64,000 nucleotides of DNA, taken from NCBI RefSeq assembly GCF_003001815.1, contig NZ_PVMZ01000011.1:124001-188000 (forward strand), given 5' to 3'. The position numbers were made by a program, and so were the translations under genes. The stretch's first letter is position 1. The number at the start of each line of letters is the position of its first letter. The DNA is from Actinoplanes italicus. Lineage in GTDB: Bacteria; Actinomycetota; Actinomycetes; Mycobacteriales; Micromonosporaceae. This document shows positions 33,951 through 41,046 of the stretch, piece by piece. A model generated the notes under the pieces. It was given only the letters and a program-made list of their open reading frames with translations. It did no database searches and was not told where the DNA came from.

Positions 33951-35796
33951 GGTCGCCTTCACTCCGGCGCGGATGCGCGCGAGCATGTTCCAGCGCTCGC
34001 TGCGCGAGCATCCCGGTCCGGCGGTGGCCGGCCTCTGCGGTCTTCTCGCGGCCGGCTGGCTGATCAGATATGGGTTGTACGGGGATCAGCACACACTTTC
34101 GATCCTGGCGGGGACGTGGGTTCTCGGCTGGATCGTGCTGCCCCTGATGCTGGGCGGCGGCCGCGGCCGGGTCCGCCCGTCACACCTGCGCCTGGAGCCG
34201 GTCGGCATCCTGCCGGCGGCCTTCGGTCTGCTCGCCGCCTCGGCCGTCGGGATCGGCCCGCTCGTGTCGCTGATCGCACTGGTGTCGCTGCCGGTGCACG
34301 CGGCGCGACACGGCCCGGCCGCGGTCGTCGTCGCCGGGCTCGGCGCCCTGCTGCTGTGGCTGATCGGACTGATCGGGTCGGCGTTCGCGCTGGAGGCCAT
34401 CGGTCACGCCGGTGGTCCCGTCGGCGCGATCGCGACCGGGGTGTTCACCGGCACCGTGATGGGTGTGTTCGGCTCGGTGTGGGCGGTCGCGCCGTGGATC
34501 ACGGAGTTGCTCTCCGGCGCACCGGCTCACATCGTCCGGTGGCTTCCCTGGTTCCCCGGCAGCTGGCCGCTGGCCGCCGCCACCGGTCCGTCCGGGCGTG
34601 GGCTGCTGGTGATCGCCGGCCTGTTCGTGCTGGTGGGAGTGTTCGCGCTGGTGTACCTCGCGCTGGTCCGCCGCACCCTGGTGACCGGCTCGTCCTGGCG
34701 GCCGCGCCGTTCCGCCGCCGCTTCGGCATCCGCATCCCTGACCGCGACCTCCACGGCGTCTCCCTCCTCAGCCGCCGCGCGGCGGGTGCCCGGTGGCTGG
34801 TGGGGGCGGGGTCCGGTGTGGGCGGTCACCGGGCGGGAGCTGCGCACCTGGGGCCGGCATCCGCTACGGCTGCAGTACCTCGCGTTCGCCGTCGTCTACG
34901 GGACGCTGCTCGCCGGGCTGCCGATGCTGGCGAACGTGGACCTGCTCGTACCGTGGGCCGGTGTCCTGACCGCGCTGTGGGCGGCCGCCATGTCTGCCGG
35001 TCTGGTCGGACTGGACGGCACCGCGCTGTGGCTGCCTTTCACCACACCCGGCGGTGAACGTGCCGAGGTCCGCGGGCGAGGACTGGCATGGCTGCTCCTG
35101 GTGACACCGATCGCGGTGCTGCTCACGGTCGCCGCAGTCCTCGTCGCACCGGCGACCGATCCGCTGGCGGCGATCGCGGTGCTGCCGGCGGTGCTGGGAG
35201 CGGGCGCGACCGTGCCCGTGTGGGTCGCGCTGCTGAGGGTTCGCCCGGTCCCCGACCCGCGGCATCCGACGTCGGCCGACAACCCGACCGACATCATCAG
35301 CGTGCTCGTCGCCTCCGGTGCCGGTCTGCTGACCGCCGCGATCCCGATGGCGCTGATCATCTGGGGGCCGGACGATCTGCGATGGCTCGCGCCCGTGCTG
35401 GGACTCGCGGCCGGTGCCGCCGCCTGGTTCGGTGGCCTGTGGCTCGGCGACGACCGGCTCGCCAACCGCAGCGCCGAGGTGCTGACCGCGGCCGGCCGCC
35501 GGACCCGCGCGCCGGAGGCGGCGATCCCGTTGAAGTGGGACGCGGACTGGTACCGCGAGAACCGGGCCACCGCGTGGGCACTGGTCCTGCTGATGGCGGG
35601 CTGGATCCCGGTCGTCCCGCAGGGCCTGATGGTGCTGGTCTTCGACATCGGCGGCGGCTGGATCGTGGCCTCGCACTTCGCCGGTTCGGCCCGGACCGGC
35701 GTGGCCGTGGCGATGGTCGCCCTGGGCGGCGCGATGCTGCTGACCGGCCTGGTGCTGTGGGGCCGCCGTCCGCAGCCGGTGCCGGCCGCCACCTGA
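33907..35796 (+). CDS. ABC exporter membrane protein, about 12 transmembrane helices
   Basis: 629-residue integral membrane protein; hydrophobic segments include AVAGLCGLLAAGWLIRYGLYG, LAGTWVLGWIVLPLMLGGG and AGLLTAAIPMALIIWG. No catalytic motif is seen. It is paired with the ABC ATPase by the ATGA overlap, so it is the export channel; the substrate is unknown. ATG 33907 is the likely start, but two further in-frame ATGs follow because of the 18-bp repeat. A GC-rich hairpin closes the operon. Confidence 0.75.
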   Translation: MSTARQMSTAGRMSTVAFTPARMRASMFQRSLREHPGPAVAGLCGLLAAGWLIRYGLYGDQHTLSILAGTWVLGWIVLPLMLGGGRGRVRPSHLRLEPVGILPAAFGLLAASAVGIGPLVSLIALVSLPVHAARHGPAAVVVAGLGALLLWLIGLIGSAFALEAIGHAGGPVGAIATGVFTGTVMGVFGSVWAVAPWITELLSGAPAHIVRWLPWFPGSWPLAAATGPSGRGLLVIAGLFVLVGVFALVYLALVRRTLVTGSSWRPRRSAAASASASLTATSTASPSSAAARRVPGGWWGRGPVWAVTGRELRTWGRHPLRLQYLAFAVVYGTLLAGLPMLANVDLLVPWAGVLTALWAAAMSAGLVGLDGTALWLPFTTPGGERAEVRGRGLAWLLLVTPIAVLLTVAAVLVAPATDPLAAIAVLPAVLGAGATVPVWVALLRVRPVPDPRHPTSADNPTDIISVLVASGAGLLTAAIPMALIIWGPDDLRWLAPVLGLAAGAAAWFGGLWLGDDRLANRSAEVLTAAGRRTRAPEAAIPLKWDADWYRENRATAWALVLLMAGWIPVVPQGLMVLVFDIGGGWIVASHFAGSARTGVAVAMVALGGAMLLTGLVLWGRRPQPVPAAT

Positions 35797-35801
35797 AGCG
35801 T

Positions 35802-35837
35802 CCGGGCCGGGCCGCCGCAAGAGGCAGCCCGGCCCGG
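35802..35837 (+). terminator. hairpin after the ABC exporter operon
   Basis: Perfect 11-bp arms CCGGGCCGGGC / GCCCGGCCCGG with a 14-nt loop, six bases past the stop codon; no T-run. Confidence 0.6.
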
Positions 35838-35935
35838 CCGTGATACGGCACAAGGGCCCGGCCGGCGATCGACAGCGCCGGGTCGACGTGCCGCTCGACC
35901 AGCAGGACGCCGACACCGAGGCTGCCGGCCAGTGC
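35837..35935 (-). pseudogene. remnant of a LivF-type ABC ATPase gene
   Basis: Minus-strand reading gives ALAGSLGVGVLLVERHVDPA followed by LSIAGRALV, which matches the stretch around the H-loop of branched-chain amino acid ATPases (usual form GVTVLLVEQNV..AL..ADR.YVL). No Walker motifs, start or stop belong to it. It is a gene fragment about 100 bp long, distinct in sequence from the intact LivF at 61.3 kb. Confidence 0.6.
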
Positions 35936-35996
35936 CTCGGCACGGTTATTCAGGAACAACAGTGGGTGGCCGGGTGTAGGGAATGCGCGTTGACAA

Positions 35997-36629
35997 TCAG
36001 GCCGCGAAGCGGGTGCGCAGGACGTCGGCTCCGGGTCCGGTGAGTCCGGGCAGGACGACGGAGCGGCCGGCGGCGATCAGCATCAGCCCGGCCATCGTCC
36101 CGCGAACCTCCGGACCGTCGCCGTACGTCCAGTCGATGTCGGTGGCGACCAGCCGGAGACCGGTCATCAGCCGCGCCGAGGGCAGCGGCGGCGGCACGCG
36201 CATGGTCAGTCCCCGACGGGTGACGGCGGCCGCCGCCTCCGGGGGCACGGGATGGGACCGCCCCAGCGGCAGCGCCACGTCCTGCGCATGAACGAGCAGG
36301 TCGGCGAGGGTCTCCAGGGGTGTGACGCCGGGGTTGCGCCGGCGGCGGGCGGCGGTCTCGCGGATCTCGGCGACCAGCCACGTCGCGTCATGGGCGGCGG
36401 CACGGCGGCGGGCGGCGTCAGCGATGGTGGGATGCATCCCGCCGCGCCAGTGCCGCAGCATGTCGGCCAGCTCCCGCAGACCCGCCTGCTGCAGGGTGAG
36501 ATGGGCGGCGACGTCGCGGACCGTCCACCCGTCGCAGAGCGAGGGGTGGTCCCATTCGTCGGCGGTGAGGTCGTCGAGAAGGTCGGCGACAGCCAGCCGC
36601 TGCCGGTGGATCTCGGGCCAGGGATTCAT
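35997..36629 (-). CDS. DinB-fold mycothiol-dependent maleylpyruvate isomerase family protein
   Basis: 210-residue cytoplasmic enzyme-like protein. The N-terminal helix bundle starts WPEIHRQRLAVADLLDDLTADEWDHPSLCDGWTVRDVAAHL, the standard form with the metal-site histidine in DVAAHL; a second is expected in LLVHAQD. Members use mycothiol to isomerise or detoxify substrates; the real substrate is unknown. It follows the TetR gene on the same strand, separated by a 16-bp repeat. Confidence 0.8.
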   Translation of the reverse strand: MNPWPEIHRQRLAVADLLDDLTADEWDHPSLCDGWTVRDVAAHLTLQQAGLRELADMLRHWRGGMHPTIADAARRRAAAHDATWLVAEIRETAARRRRNPGVTPLETLADLLVHAQDVALPLGRSHPVPPEAAAAVTRRGLTMRVPPPLPSARLMTGLRLVATDIDWTYGDGPEVRGTMAGLMLIAAGRSVVLPGLTGPGADVLRTRFAA

Positions 36630-36644
36630 CTCAGCACCCCCTCC

Positions 36645-36692
36645 GGGGTGTCATCGCACTGGTATGTCATCGCACCGGTATGTCATCGCACC
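36645..36692. repeat. 16-bp tandem repeat spanning the TetR stop codon
   Basis: Three units of ggtatgtcatcgcacc type. The minus-strand TGA stop of the TetR gene (36683-36685) recurs at 36667 and 36651, so stops occur in all three frames. Confidence 0.85.
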
Positions 36693-37249
36693 GGTGCACC
36701 GACGACGGACAGGACCAGGTCGGCGATCTGGGCGGACGGGTCGAATGTCGGGTCGGGGATGGCCAGCTCGTGCAGCACGACACCGGTCCAGTGGTTCATG
36801 ATCACGGGGGCGTGGCGGTGCGGGTCGGTGGAGCCGGCGGCTCGCAGCCAGGTGATGAACCAGGCGTTGATCCCGGCTCCGGTGGCGAGCAGCCGGGCCC
36901 GGAGCGAGGGATGGATGCCGGCCTCGACGAGGATCGCGTAGCGGGCCAGGGTCAGGGTGCGGTGCCGGCCGGTCGCCTCGTGCGCGAAGAGCGTCATCAC
37001 CCGGGCGAGTTCAGCGGGTGACGTCGGGGTCTCACGCAGGGCGATCGTCTCCCAGTTGTGGCGCTCGCGCTCGGCGAACCGGCCGACCACCGCCTCCAGC
37101 AGCGCGTCTCTGGTGCGGAACAGATTGGACGTGGATCCGGCCGGGAGCCCCGCCTCGACGTCGACGCGGCGGTGGGTGAGCCCGCGCATGCCGGATTGCC
37201 CGAGTACCTCGATAGCGGCATCGAGTACGTCGTCCCTTCTGCTTCCCAT
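36683..37249 (-). CDS. TetR-family repressor
   Basis: 188 residues. N-terminal helix-turn-helix: VLDAAIEVLGQSGMRGLTHR, then DVEAGLPAGSTSNLFRTRDALL. The C-terminal part is a helical ligand domain. It is divergent from the amidohydrolase, with only 23 bp between starts, and an inverted repeat overlaps the amidohydrolase start, so repression of that gene and of itself is likely. Confidence 0.88.
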   Translation of the reverse strand: MGSRRDDVLDAAIEVLGQSGMRGLTHRRVDVEAGLPAGSTSNLFRTRDALLEAVVGRFAERERHNWETIALRETPTSPAELARVMTLFAHEATGRHRTLTLARYAILVEAGIHPSLRARLLATGAGINAWFITWLRAAGSTDPHRHAPVIMNHWTGVVLHELAIPDPTFDPSAQIADLVLSVVGAPVR

Positions 37250-37265
37250 GGCGGAACACTACCAT

Positions 37266-37284
37266 TGTAGTTGTGGAAACTACA
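37266..37284. promoter_or_regulatory. TetR operator overlapping the amidohydrolase start codon
   Basis: Perfect 7-bp arms TGTAGTT-n5-AACTACA, the GTG start lying in the spacer. A bound repressor would block both divergent transcripts; the amidohydrolase mRNA is probably leaderless. Confidence 0.7.
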
Positions 37285-38487
37285 GGTGTAGTTAGGCTCG
37301 CGATCCGAGCCGATGCCGCCTTCGACGGGGAGCGGCGCCTTCCGGAAGGGGCGCTGGTCCTGGTGGACAACGGTGCGATCGTCGCGGTCGAGCCGGGCGG
37401 CGCACCGGCGCCGGAGGGCTGGGACGTGCACCACGAGCCGGGCACGACGCTGCTGCCGGGGCTGATCGACGCGCACACCCACCTGTGCGGGGACAGCGGG
37501 CCGGAGGCACTCGACAAGTTGCCGGACCTCTCCCCCGGCGAGATCGACGCGATCGTCGAGCAATCTCTGGCGATCCATCTCGCGTCGGGAGCCACGGCGG
37601 TACGGGATCTCGGTGACCAGGACTGGGCGGTGGTCGAGCGGCATCGCGACCACGCGACCGGGCCCGCCGTGGTCGCCTCCGGACCGCCGATCACCACTGC
37701 GGACGGTCATTGCGCGTGGCTGGGCGGCGCGGTGAGCGGCGGGACGGATCGGATCGCGCAGCTGCGCCGCGCGGTGCGGGAGCGGGCCGAGCGGGGCGCC
37801 GACCTGGTGAAGATCATGACGACCGGCGGCATGATGACGATCGGCACCGACATCCGGGCCTGCCAGTTCACACTGGAGGAACTGCGGGCGGTGGTCGACG
37901 AGGCACACCGGCTCGGTCTTCCGGTCACCGGGCACGCCCACGCCCTGGCCGGCGTCCGGCAGTGCGTCGCGGCGGGCGTGGACGGCATCGAGCACTGCAC
38001 CTGCGTCGGGCCGGACGGCGTGGCGAATCCGCGGGGACTGGCCGACGAGATCGCCGCGGCAGGCATCACGGTGTGTCCCACGGTGGGGCATCAGTTCCCG
38101 GGCGGGCAGCCGCCACCGGACGTGGCCGAGCGGATGGCGAAGGCGGGCTTCGACCTGACGCGACGCCGCGAGCAGGTGGGCGAGTTGTACCGGGCCGGAG
38201 TGACGCTGGTCAGCGGTGTGGACTCCGGGATTCACATGGCGAAACCGCACGGCTTTCTTCCCCGTACGATCGCCGAGCTCGTCAAATGCGACGTGCCTGA
38301 GATCGCGGCACTCACCTCGGCCACGGCGGTGGCCGCGCGGGTCTGCGGCCTCGACGGACGGACCGGCCGGTTGCGGGCGGGCCTGGACGCGGATCTGCTC
38401 GTCGTGCGTGGCGACCCGATGGCCGACATCGTGGCGCTGGAGTCGGTGCACGCGGTGTTCCGGCGTGGACGCCCGGCCGGGGAGTGA
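37273..38487 (+). CDS. metal-dependent amidohydrolase (imidazolonepropionase-like)
   Basis: 404-residue cytoplasmic hydrolase of the amidohydrolase superfamily. Metal ligands: GLIDAHTHLCGD (first pair), a lysine in ADLVKIMTTGGM, TGHAHALAG and GIEHC, and an aspartate in LVSGVDSGIH. This set matches prolidase or carnosinase-like members often named imidazolonepropionase-related. The substrate may be a cyclic amide or dipeptide. GTG 37273 is the only early start; no ribosome site precedes it, which fits a leaderless message. A strong hairpin follows. Confidence 0.82.
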   Translation: METTGVVRLAIRADAAFDGERRLPEGALVLVDNGAIVAVEPGGAPAPEGWDVHHEPGTTLLPGLIDAHTHLCGDSGPEALDKLPDLSPGEIDAIVEQSLAIHLASGATAVRDLGDQDWAVVERHRDHATGPAVVASGPPITTADGHCAWLGGAVSGGTDRIAQLRRAVRERAERGADLVKIMTTGGMMTIGTDIRACQFTLEELRAVVDEAHRLGLPVTGHAHALAGVRQCVAAGVDGIEHCTCVGPDGVANPRGLADEIAAAGITVCPTVGHQFPGGQPPPDVAERMAKAGFDLTRRREQVGELYRAGVTLVSGVDSGIHMAKPHGFLPRTIAELVKCDVPEIAALTSATAVAARVCGLDGRTGRLRAGLDADLLVVRGDPMADIVALESVHAVFRRGRPAGE

Positions 38488-38502
38488 CCGTACGGACGAA
38501 AC

Positions 38503-38542
38503 GGCCGAGGGCCGCACCCCGGGAAGGGTGCGGCCCTCGGCC
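38503..38542. terminator. bidirectional terminator between convergent genes
   Basis: Perfect 17-bp stem GGCCGAGGGCCGCACCC / GGGTGCGGCCCTCGGCC with a 6-nt loop, between the amidohydrolase and the YGQG protein genes. Confidence 0.85.
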
Positions 38543-38556
38543 GATCGAGCGGGAGC

Positions 38557-39177
38557 TCAGTTCTTCTTACCCGGAACCTTGCCGGCGTAGGCACCGCCGC
38601 CCTGGCCGTAGTTACCGCCCTGGCCGTAGTCACCCTTGCCCTGGCCGTAGTTACCGCCCTGGCCGTAGTCACCCTTGCCCTGGCCGTAGTTACCGCCCTG
38701 GCCGTAGTCACCCTTGCCCTGGCCGTAGTCACCGCCCTGGCCGTAGTCACCCTTGCCCTGGCCGTAGTCACCGCCCTGGCCGTAGTCACCCTTGCCCTGG
38801 CCGTAGTGGTGGTTTCCCGGACCGCCGTTCCAGTGCTTGCCACCGTGGTTGTAGTTCCAGCCGTAGTGGACCTTCAGCGCCCAGTCTCCGCTGTGGAAGC
38901 CGCGGTAGACCTTGAAGCAGGAGTACCGCTCCCACTGGTTCTTCCACTGACCGAGCTTGCCGATCTTGTGGCAGGTCCGCGGGCTGTTGTAGAAGCCGAA
39001 GATCCGGTCACGGCGCTTGACGTCCTGCTTCTGGACCTTGACGTCACTCTGGGAGACCGACGGTGACGCGGTGGTCGCCGAGGTCGCCGGTGAAGCCGCT
39101 GCGGGGCCGGCCGCCATGGTGACGCCGGCGGCGACGGCGGCGCCGGTCATGACGATGGCACGGGTCATCTTGTTCAT
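38557..39177 (-). CDS. secreted protein with C-terminal YGQG repeats
   Basis: 206 residues. Signal peptide MTRAIVMTGAAVAAGVTMAA with an AAASP-type cleavage site. The middle part (about residues 60-110) is compact and has two cysteines (SPRTCHKIGKLGQ, ERYSCFKVYRGFH), suggesting one disulfide. From residue about 125 the chain is a low-complexity array of DYGQGKG/DYGQGG/NYGQGG, ending VPGKKN. No family recognised. Such Gly-Tyr-Gln arrays can be adhesive or phase-separating, but this is speculation. Start ATG 39177 is chosen because the signal peptide begins there. Confidence 0.7.
   Translation of the reverse strand: MNKMTRAIVMTGAAVAAGVTMAAGPAAASPATSATTASPSVSQSDVKVQKQDVKRRDRIFGFYNSPRTCHKIGKLGQWKNQWERYSCFKVYRGFHSGDWALKVHYGWNYNHGGKHWNGGPGNHHYGQGKGDYGQGGDYGQGKGDYGQGGDYGQGKGDYGQGGNYGQGKGDYGQGGNYGQGKGDYGQGGNYGQGGGAYAGKVPGKKN
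38597..38812. repeat. 39-bp tandem repeat encoding the YGQG array
   Basis: About five and a half copies of a 39-bp unit made of two near-copies of ccctggccgtagtcaccctt type, all in frame. Confidence 0.9.
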
Positions 39178-39274
39178 ACGATCACCGATTCCGTAAGAAA
39201 GGGTAATTTCTGGACAAGAAGGATCGTATGATCCACAGGAGTCCGTGACCTTGGAAACGCGCACCCCAAAAGAG

Positions 39275-39305
39275 TGAACTCCCGCAGCTCAGCTGCGGGA
39301 GTTCA
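39275..39305 (-). terminator. second hairpin downstream of narK
   Basis: Perfect 15-bp arms TGAACTCCCGCAGCT / AGCTGCGGGAGTTCA around a single base. Downstream of the nitrate operon, before the YGQG gene. Confidence 0.75.
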
Positions 39306-39320
39306 TACTTTCAGCCAGGT

Positions 39321-39348
39321 CTGTGATCCGCTGTTCAGCGGATCACAG
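39321..39348 (-). terminator. first hairpin downstream of narK
   Basis: Perfect 12-bp arms CTGTGATCCGCT / AGCGGATCACAG with a 4-nt loop, 29 bp past the narK stop. With the next hairpin it forms a tandem terminator. Confidence 0.75.
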
Positions 39349-39376
39349 ATCGGGTCAAAAGTGGAGCACGGATCGG

Positions 39377-40726
39377 TCAGACGGCGATCTTGGTACGGGC
39401 CGCCGGGCGGAGATAGACCGCCCAGGTGATCAGCACGCAGAGCGCGTAGAACCCGATGAACGCCATGTACGCGGCGTCCGCATCCTTGTAGGTCAGGAAC
39501 GACTGGCGGAAGGCCAGGTTCACCAGAACACCGCCGACCGCGCCGATCGCGCCGGCGATGCCGATGACCGCGCCGGAGATCCGCCGGGCCTGGTGCTCGT
39601 CACCGGCGTACTTCTGCTTGAAGATCGCCGGGATCATCTTGTAGGTCGAGCCGTTGCCCAGTCCGCTGAGGATGAACAGGGTGATGAAGCCGACCAGGTA
39701 GAGCGGGAGCGACCGCTGCTGCGAGGCGATGAGCACGATCGACGCGCCGACGGCCATCGCGATGAAGTTGACGAACGTGACCTTCGCGCCGCCGAGCCGG
39801 TCGGCCAGCGCGCCGCCGAACGGACGGATCAGGGAGCCCAGCAGCGGGCCGAGGAACGTCAGGTAGGCGGCCTTGATCGGCGTGTTGAAGGTCTCGGCGA
39901 ACTGCACCTGCAGCACCTGCCCGAAGGCGAACCCGAAGCCGATGAACGAGCCGAAGGTGCCGATGTAGAGCACCGACATCACCCAGGTGTGCGACTCCTT
40001 GGCGGCGTCGCGCATGCCGCGCTTCTCGTTGCGGGCCTGGGTGAGGTTGTCCATGTAGATCGCCGAGCCGACGGCCGCGATCACGATCAGCGGGATGTAG
40101 ATGCCCGCCACGATGCCGGGGCTGCCGGCGCCGAAGGTCGCGAGGACGAACAGGCCGACCAGCTGCACCGCGGGGACGCCGATGTTGCCGCCGCCGGCGT
40201 TGATGCCGAGCGCCCAGCCCTTGAGGCGGTCCGGGTAGAACGCGTTGATGTTCGCCATCGAGGAAGCGAAGTTGCCGCCACCGACGCCGGCGATCGCCGC
40301 CAGGATCAGCAGGGTCGAGTACTCGACGCCCGGCTGGATCATGAAGGACATCAGGATCGACGGTACGAGCAGCAGCGACGCGCTGATGATGGTCCAGTTA
40401 CGGCCGCCGAAACGGGCCACCGCGAAGGTGTACGGGATCCGCAGCGCCGCACCGACCAGCGTCGGAACGGCCGTGAGCAGGAACTTCTGGGCCGGGTCGA
40501 AGCCGTACTGCGGGCCGAGGAAGAGCACCATCACCGACCAGAGCGACCACACCGAGAAGCCGATGTGCTCTGAGAAGATCGAGAAGATGAGGTTCCGCTT
40601 GGCGATCTGCTTGCCGCCGTTGTCCCAGAACGCGGGGTCCTCGGGCCGCCAGTCGTCGATCCAGTGGCCCTTCAGCGACTTTGCCGCGGGCCTCTCCGGG
40701 GTGATGGTGGGAAGGGTCGCAGTCAT
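39377..40726 (-). CDS. narK: MFS nitrate/nitrite transporter NarK
   Basis: Inner-membrane transporter of 449 residues and 12 helices that imports nitrate and/or exports nitrite. Nitrate signature GVGGGNFASSMANINAFYP and the second glycine-rich stretch INAGGGNIGVPAV, with arginines in ALRIPYTFAVARFGGR, are clear. The start lies two bases after the nirD stop, so it is the last gene of the nitrite reductase operon. Confidence 0.93.
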   Translation of the reverse strand: MTATLPTITPERPAAKSLKGHWIDDWRPEDPAFWDNGGKQIAKRNLIFSIFSEHIGFSVWSLWSVMVLFLGPQYGFDPAQKFLLTAVPTLVGAALRIPYTFAVARFGGRNWTIISASLLLVPSILMSFMIQPGVEYSTLLILAAIAGVGGGNFASSMANINAFYPDRLKGWALGINAGGGNIGVPAVQLVGLFVLATFGAGSPGIVAGIYIPLIVIAAVGSAIYMDNLTQARNEKRGMRDAAKESHTWVMSVLYIGTFGSFIGFGFAFGQVLQVQFAETFNTPIKAAYLTFLGPLLGSLIRPFGGALADRLGGAKVTFVNFIAMAVGASIVLIASQQRSLPLYLVGFITLFILSGLGNGSTYKMIPAIFKQKYAGDEHQARRISGAVIGIAGAIGAVGGVLVNLAFRQSFLTYKDADAAYMAFIGFYALCVLITWAVYLRPAARTKIAV

Positions 40727-40728
40727 TG

Positions 40729-41046
40729 TCAGTCTCCCAGAATGATGTGACCGTCATCGACCCGGACCGGGTAGACGCTGATCGGGGGCTGGCCGGACTG
40801 GGAACACCCGGTGGCGAGGTCCCAGGCGTACAGGTGCAAGGGGCAGACGACAACCCTGTTGTCGATCTGTCCGTCCGCGAGCGGGCCGCCCTTGTGGGGG
40901 CAGACCGCGGACACCGCGCGAAGGGAGCCGTCGCGGAGGCGGAAGACTGCGATCATGTCGGGCCCGACGGCGTAGGTACGACCTTCGCCGAACGGGATCT
41001 CGTCGACGGGACCGAGGACGGTTTCGGAGATCGGAGCGATGGTCAT
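40729..41046 (-). CDS. nirD: nitrite reductase small subunit
   Basis: 105-residue Rieske-like subunit of assimilatory NADH nitrite reductase. The ligands CPHKGG and CPLHLYAWD are both intact, so a [2Fe-2S] cluster is possible; many NirD proteins lack them. The ATG overlaps the nirB stop as ATGA. Confidence 0.92.
   Translation of the reverse strand: MTIAPISETVLGPVDEIPFGEGRTYAVGPDMIAVFRLRDGSLRAVSAVCPHKGGPLADGQIDNRVVVCPLHLYAWDLATGCSQSGQPPISVYPVRVDDGHIILGD

Noticed and set aside
38597..38812. Regular repeats resembling a CRISPR array
   Set aside because: Units are contiguous with no unique spacers, are in frame and encode YGQG peptides after a signal peptide; no cas genes nearby. The same applies to 7880-8090, 29401-29670 and 47024-47120.
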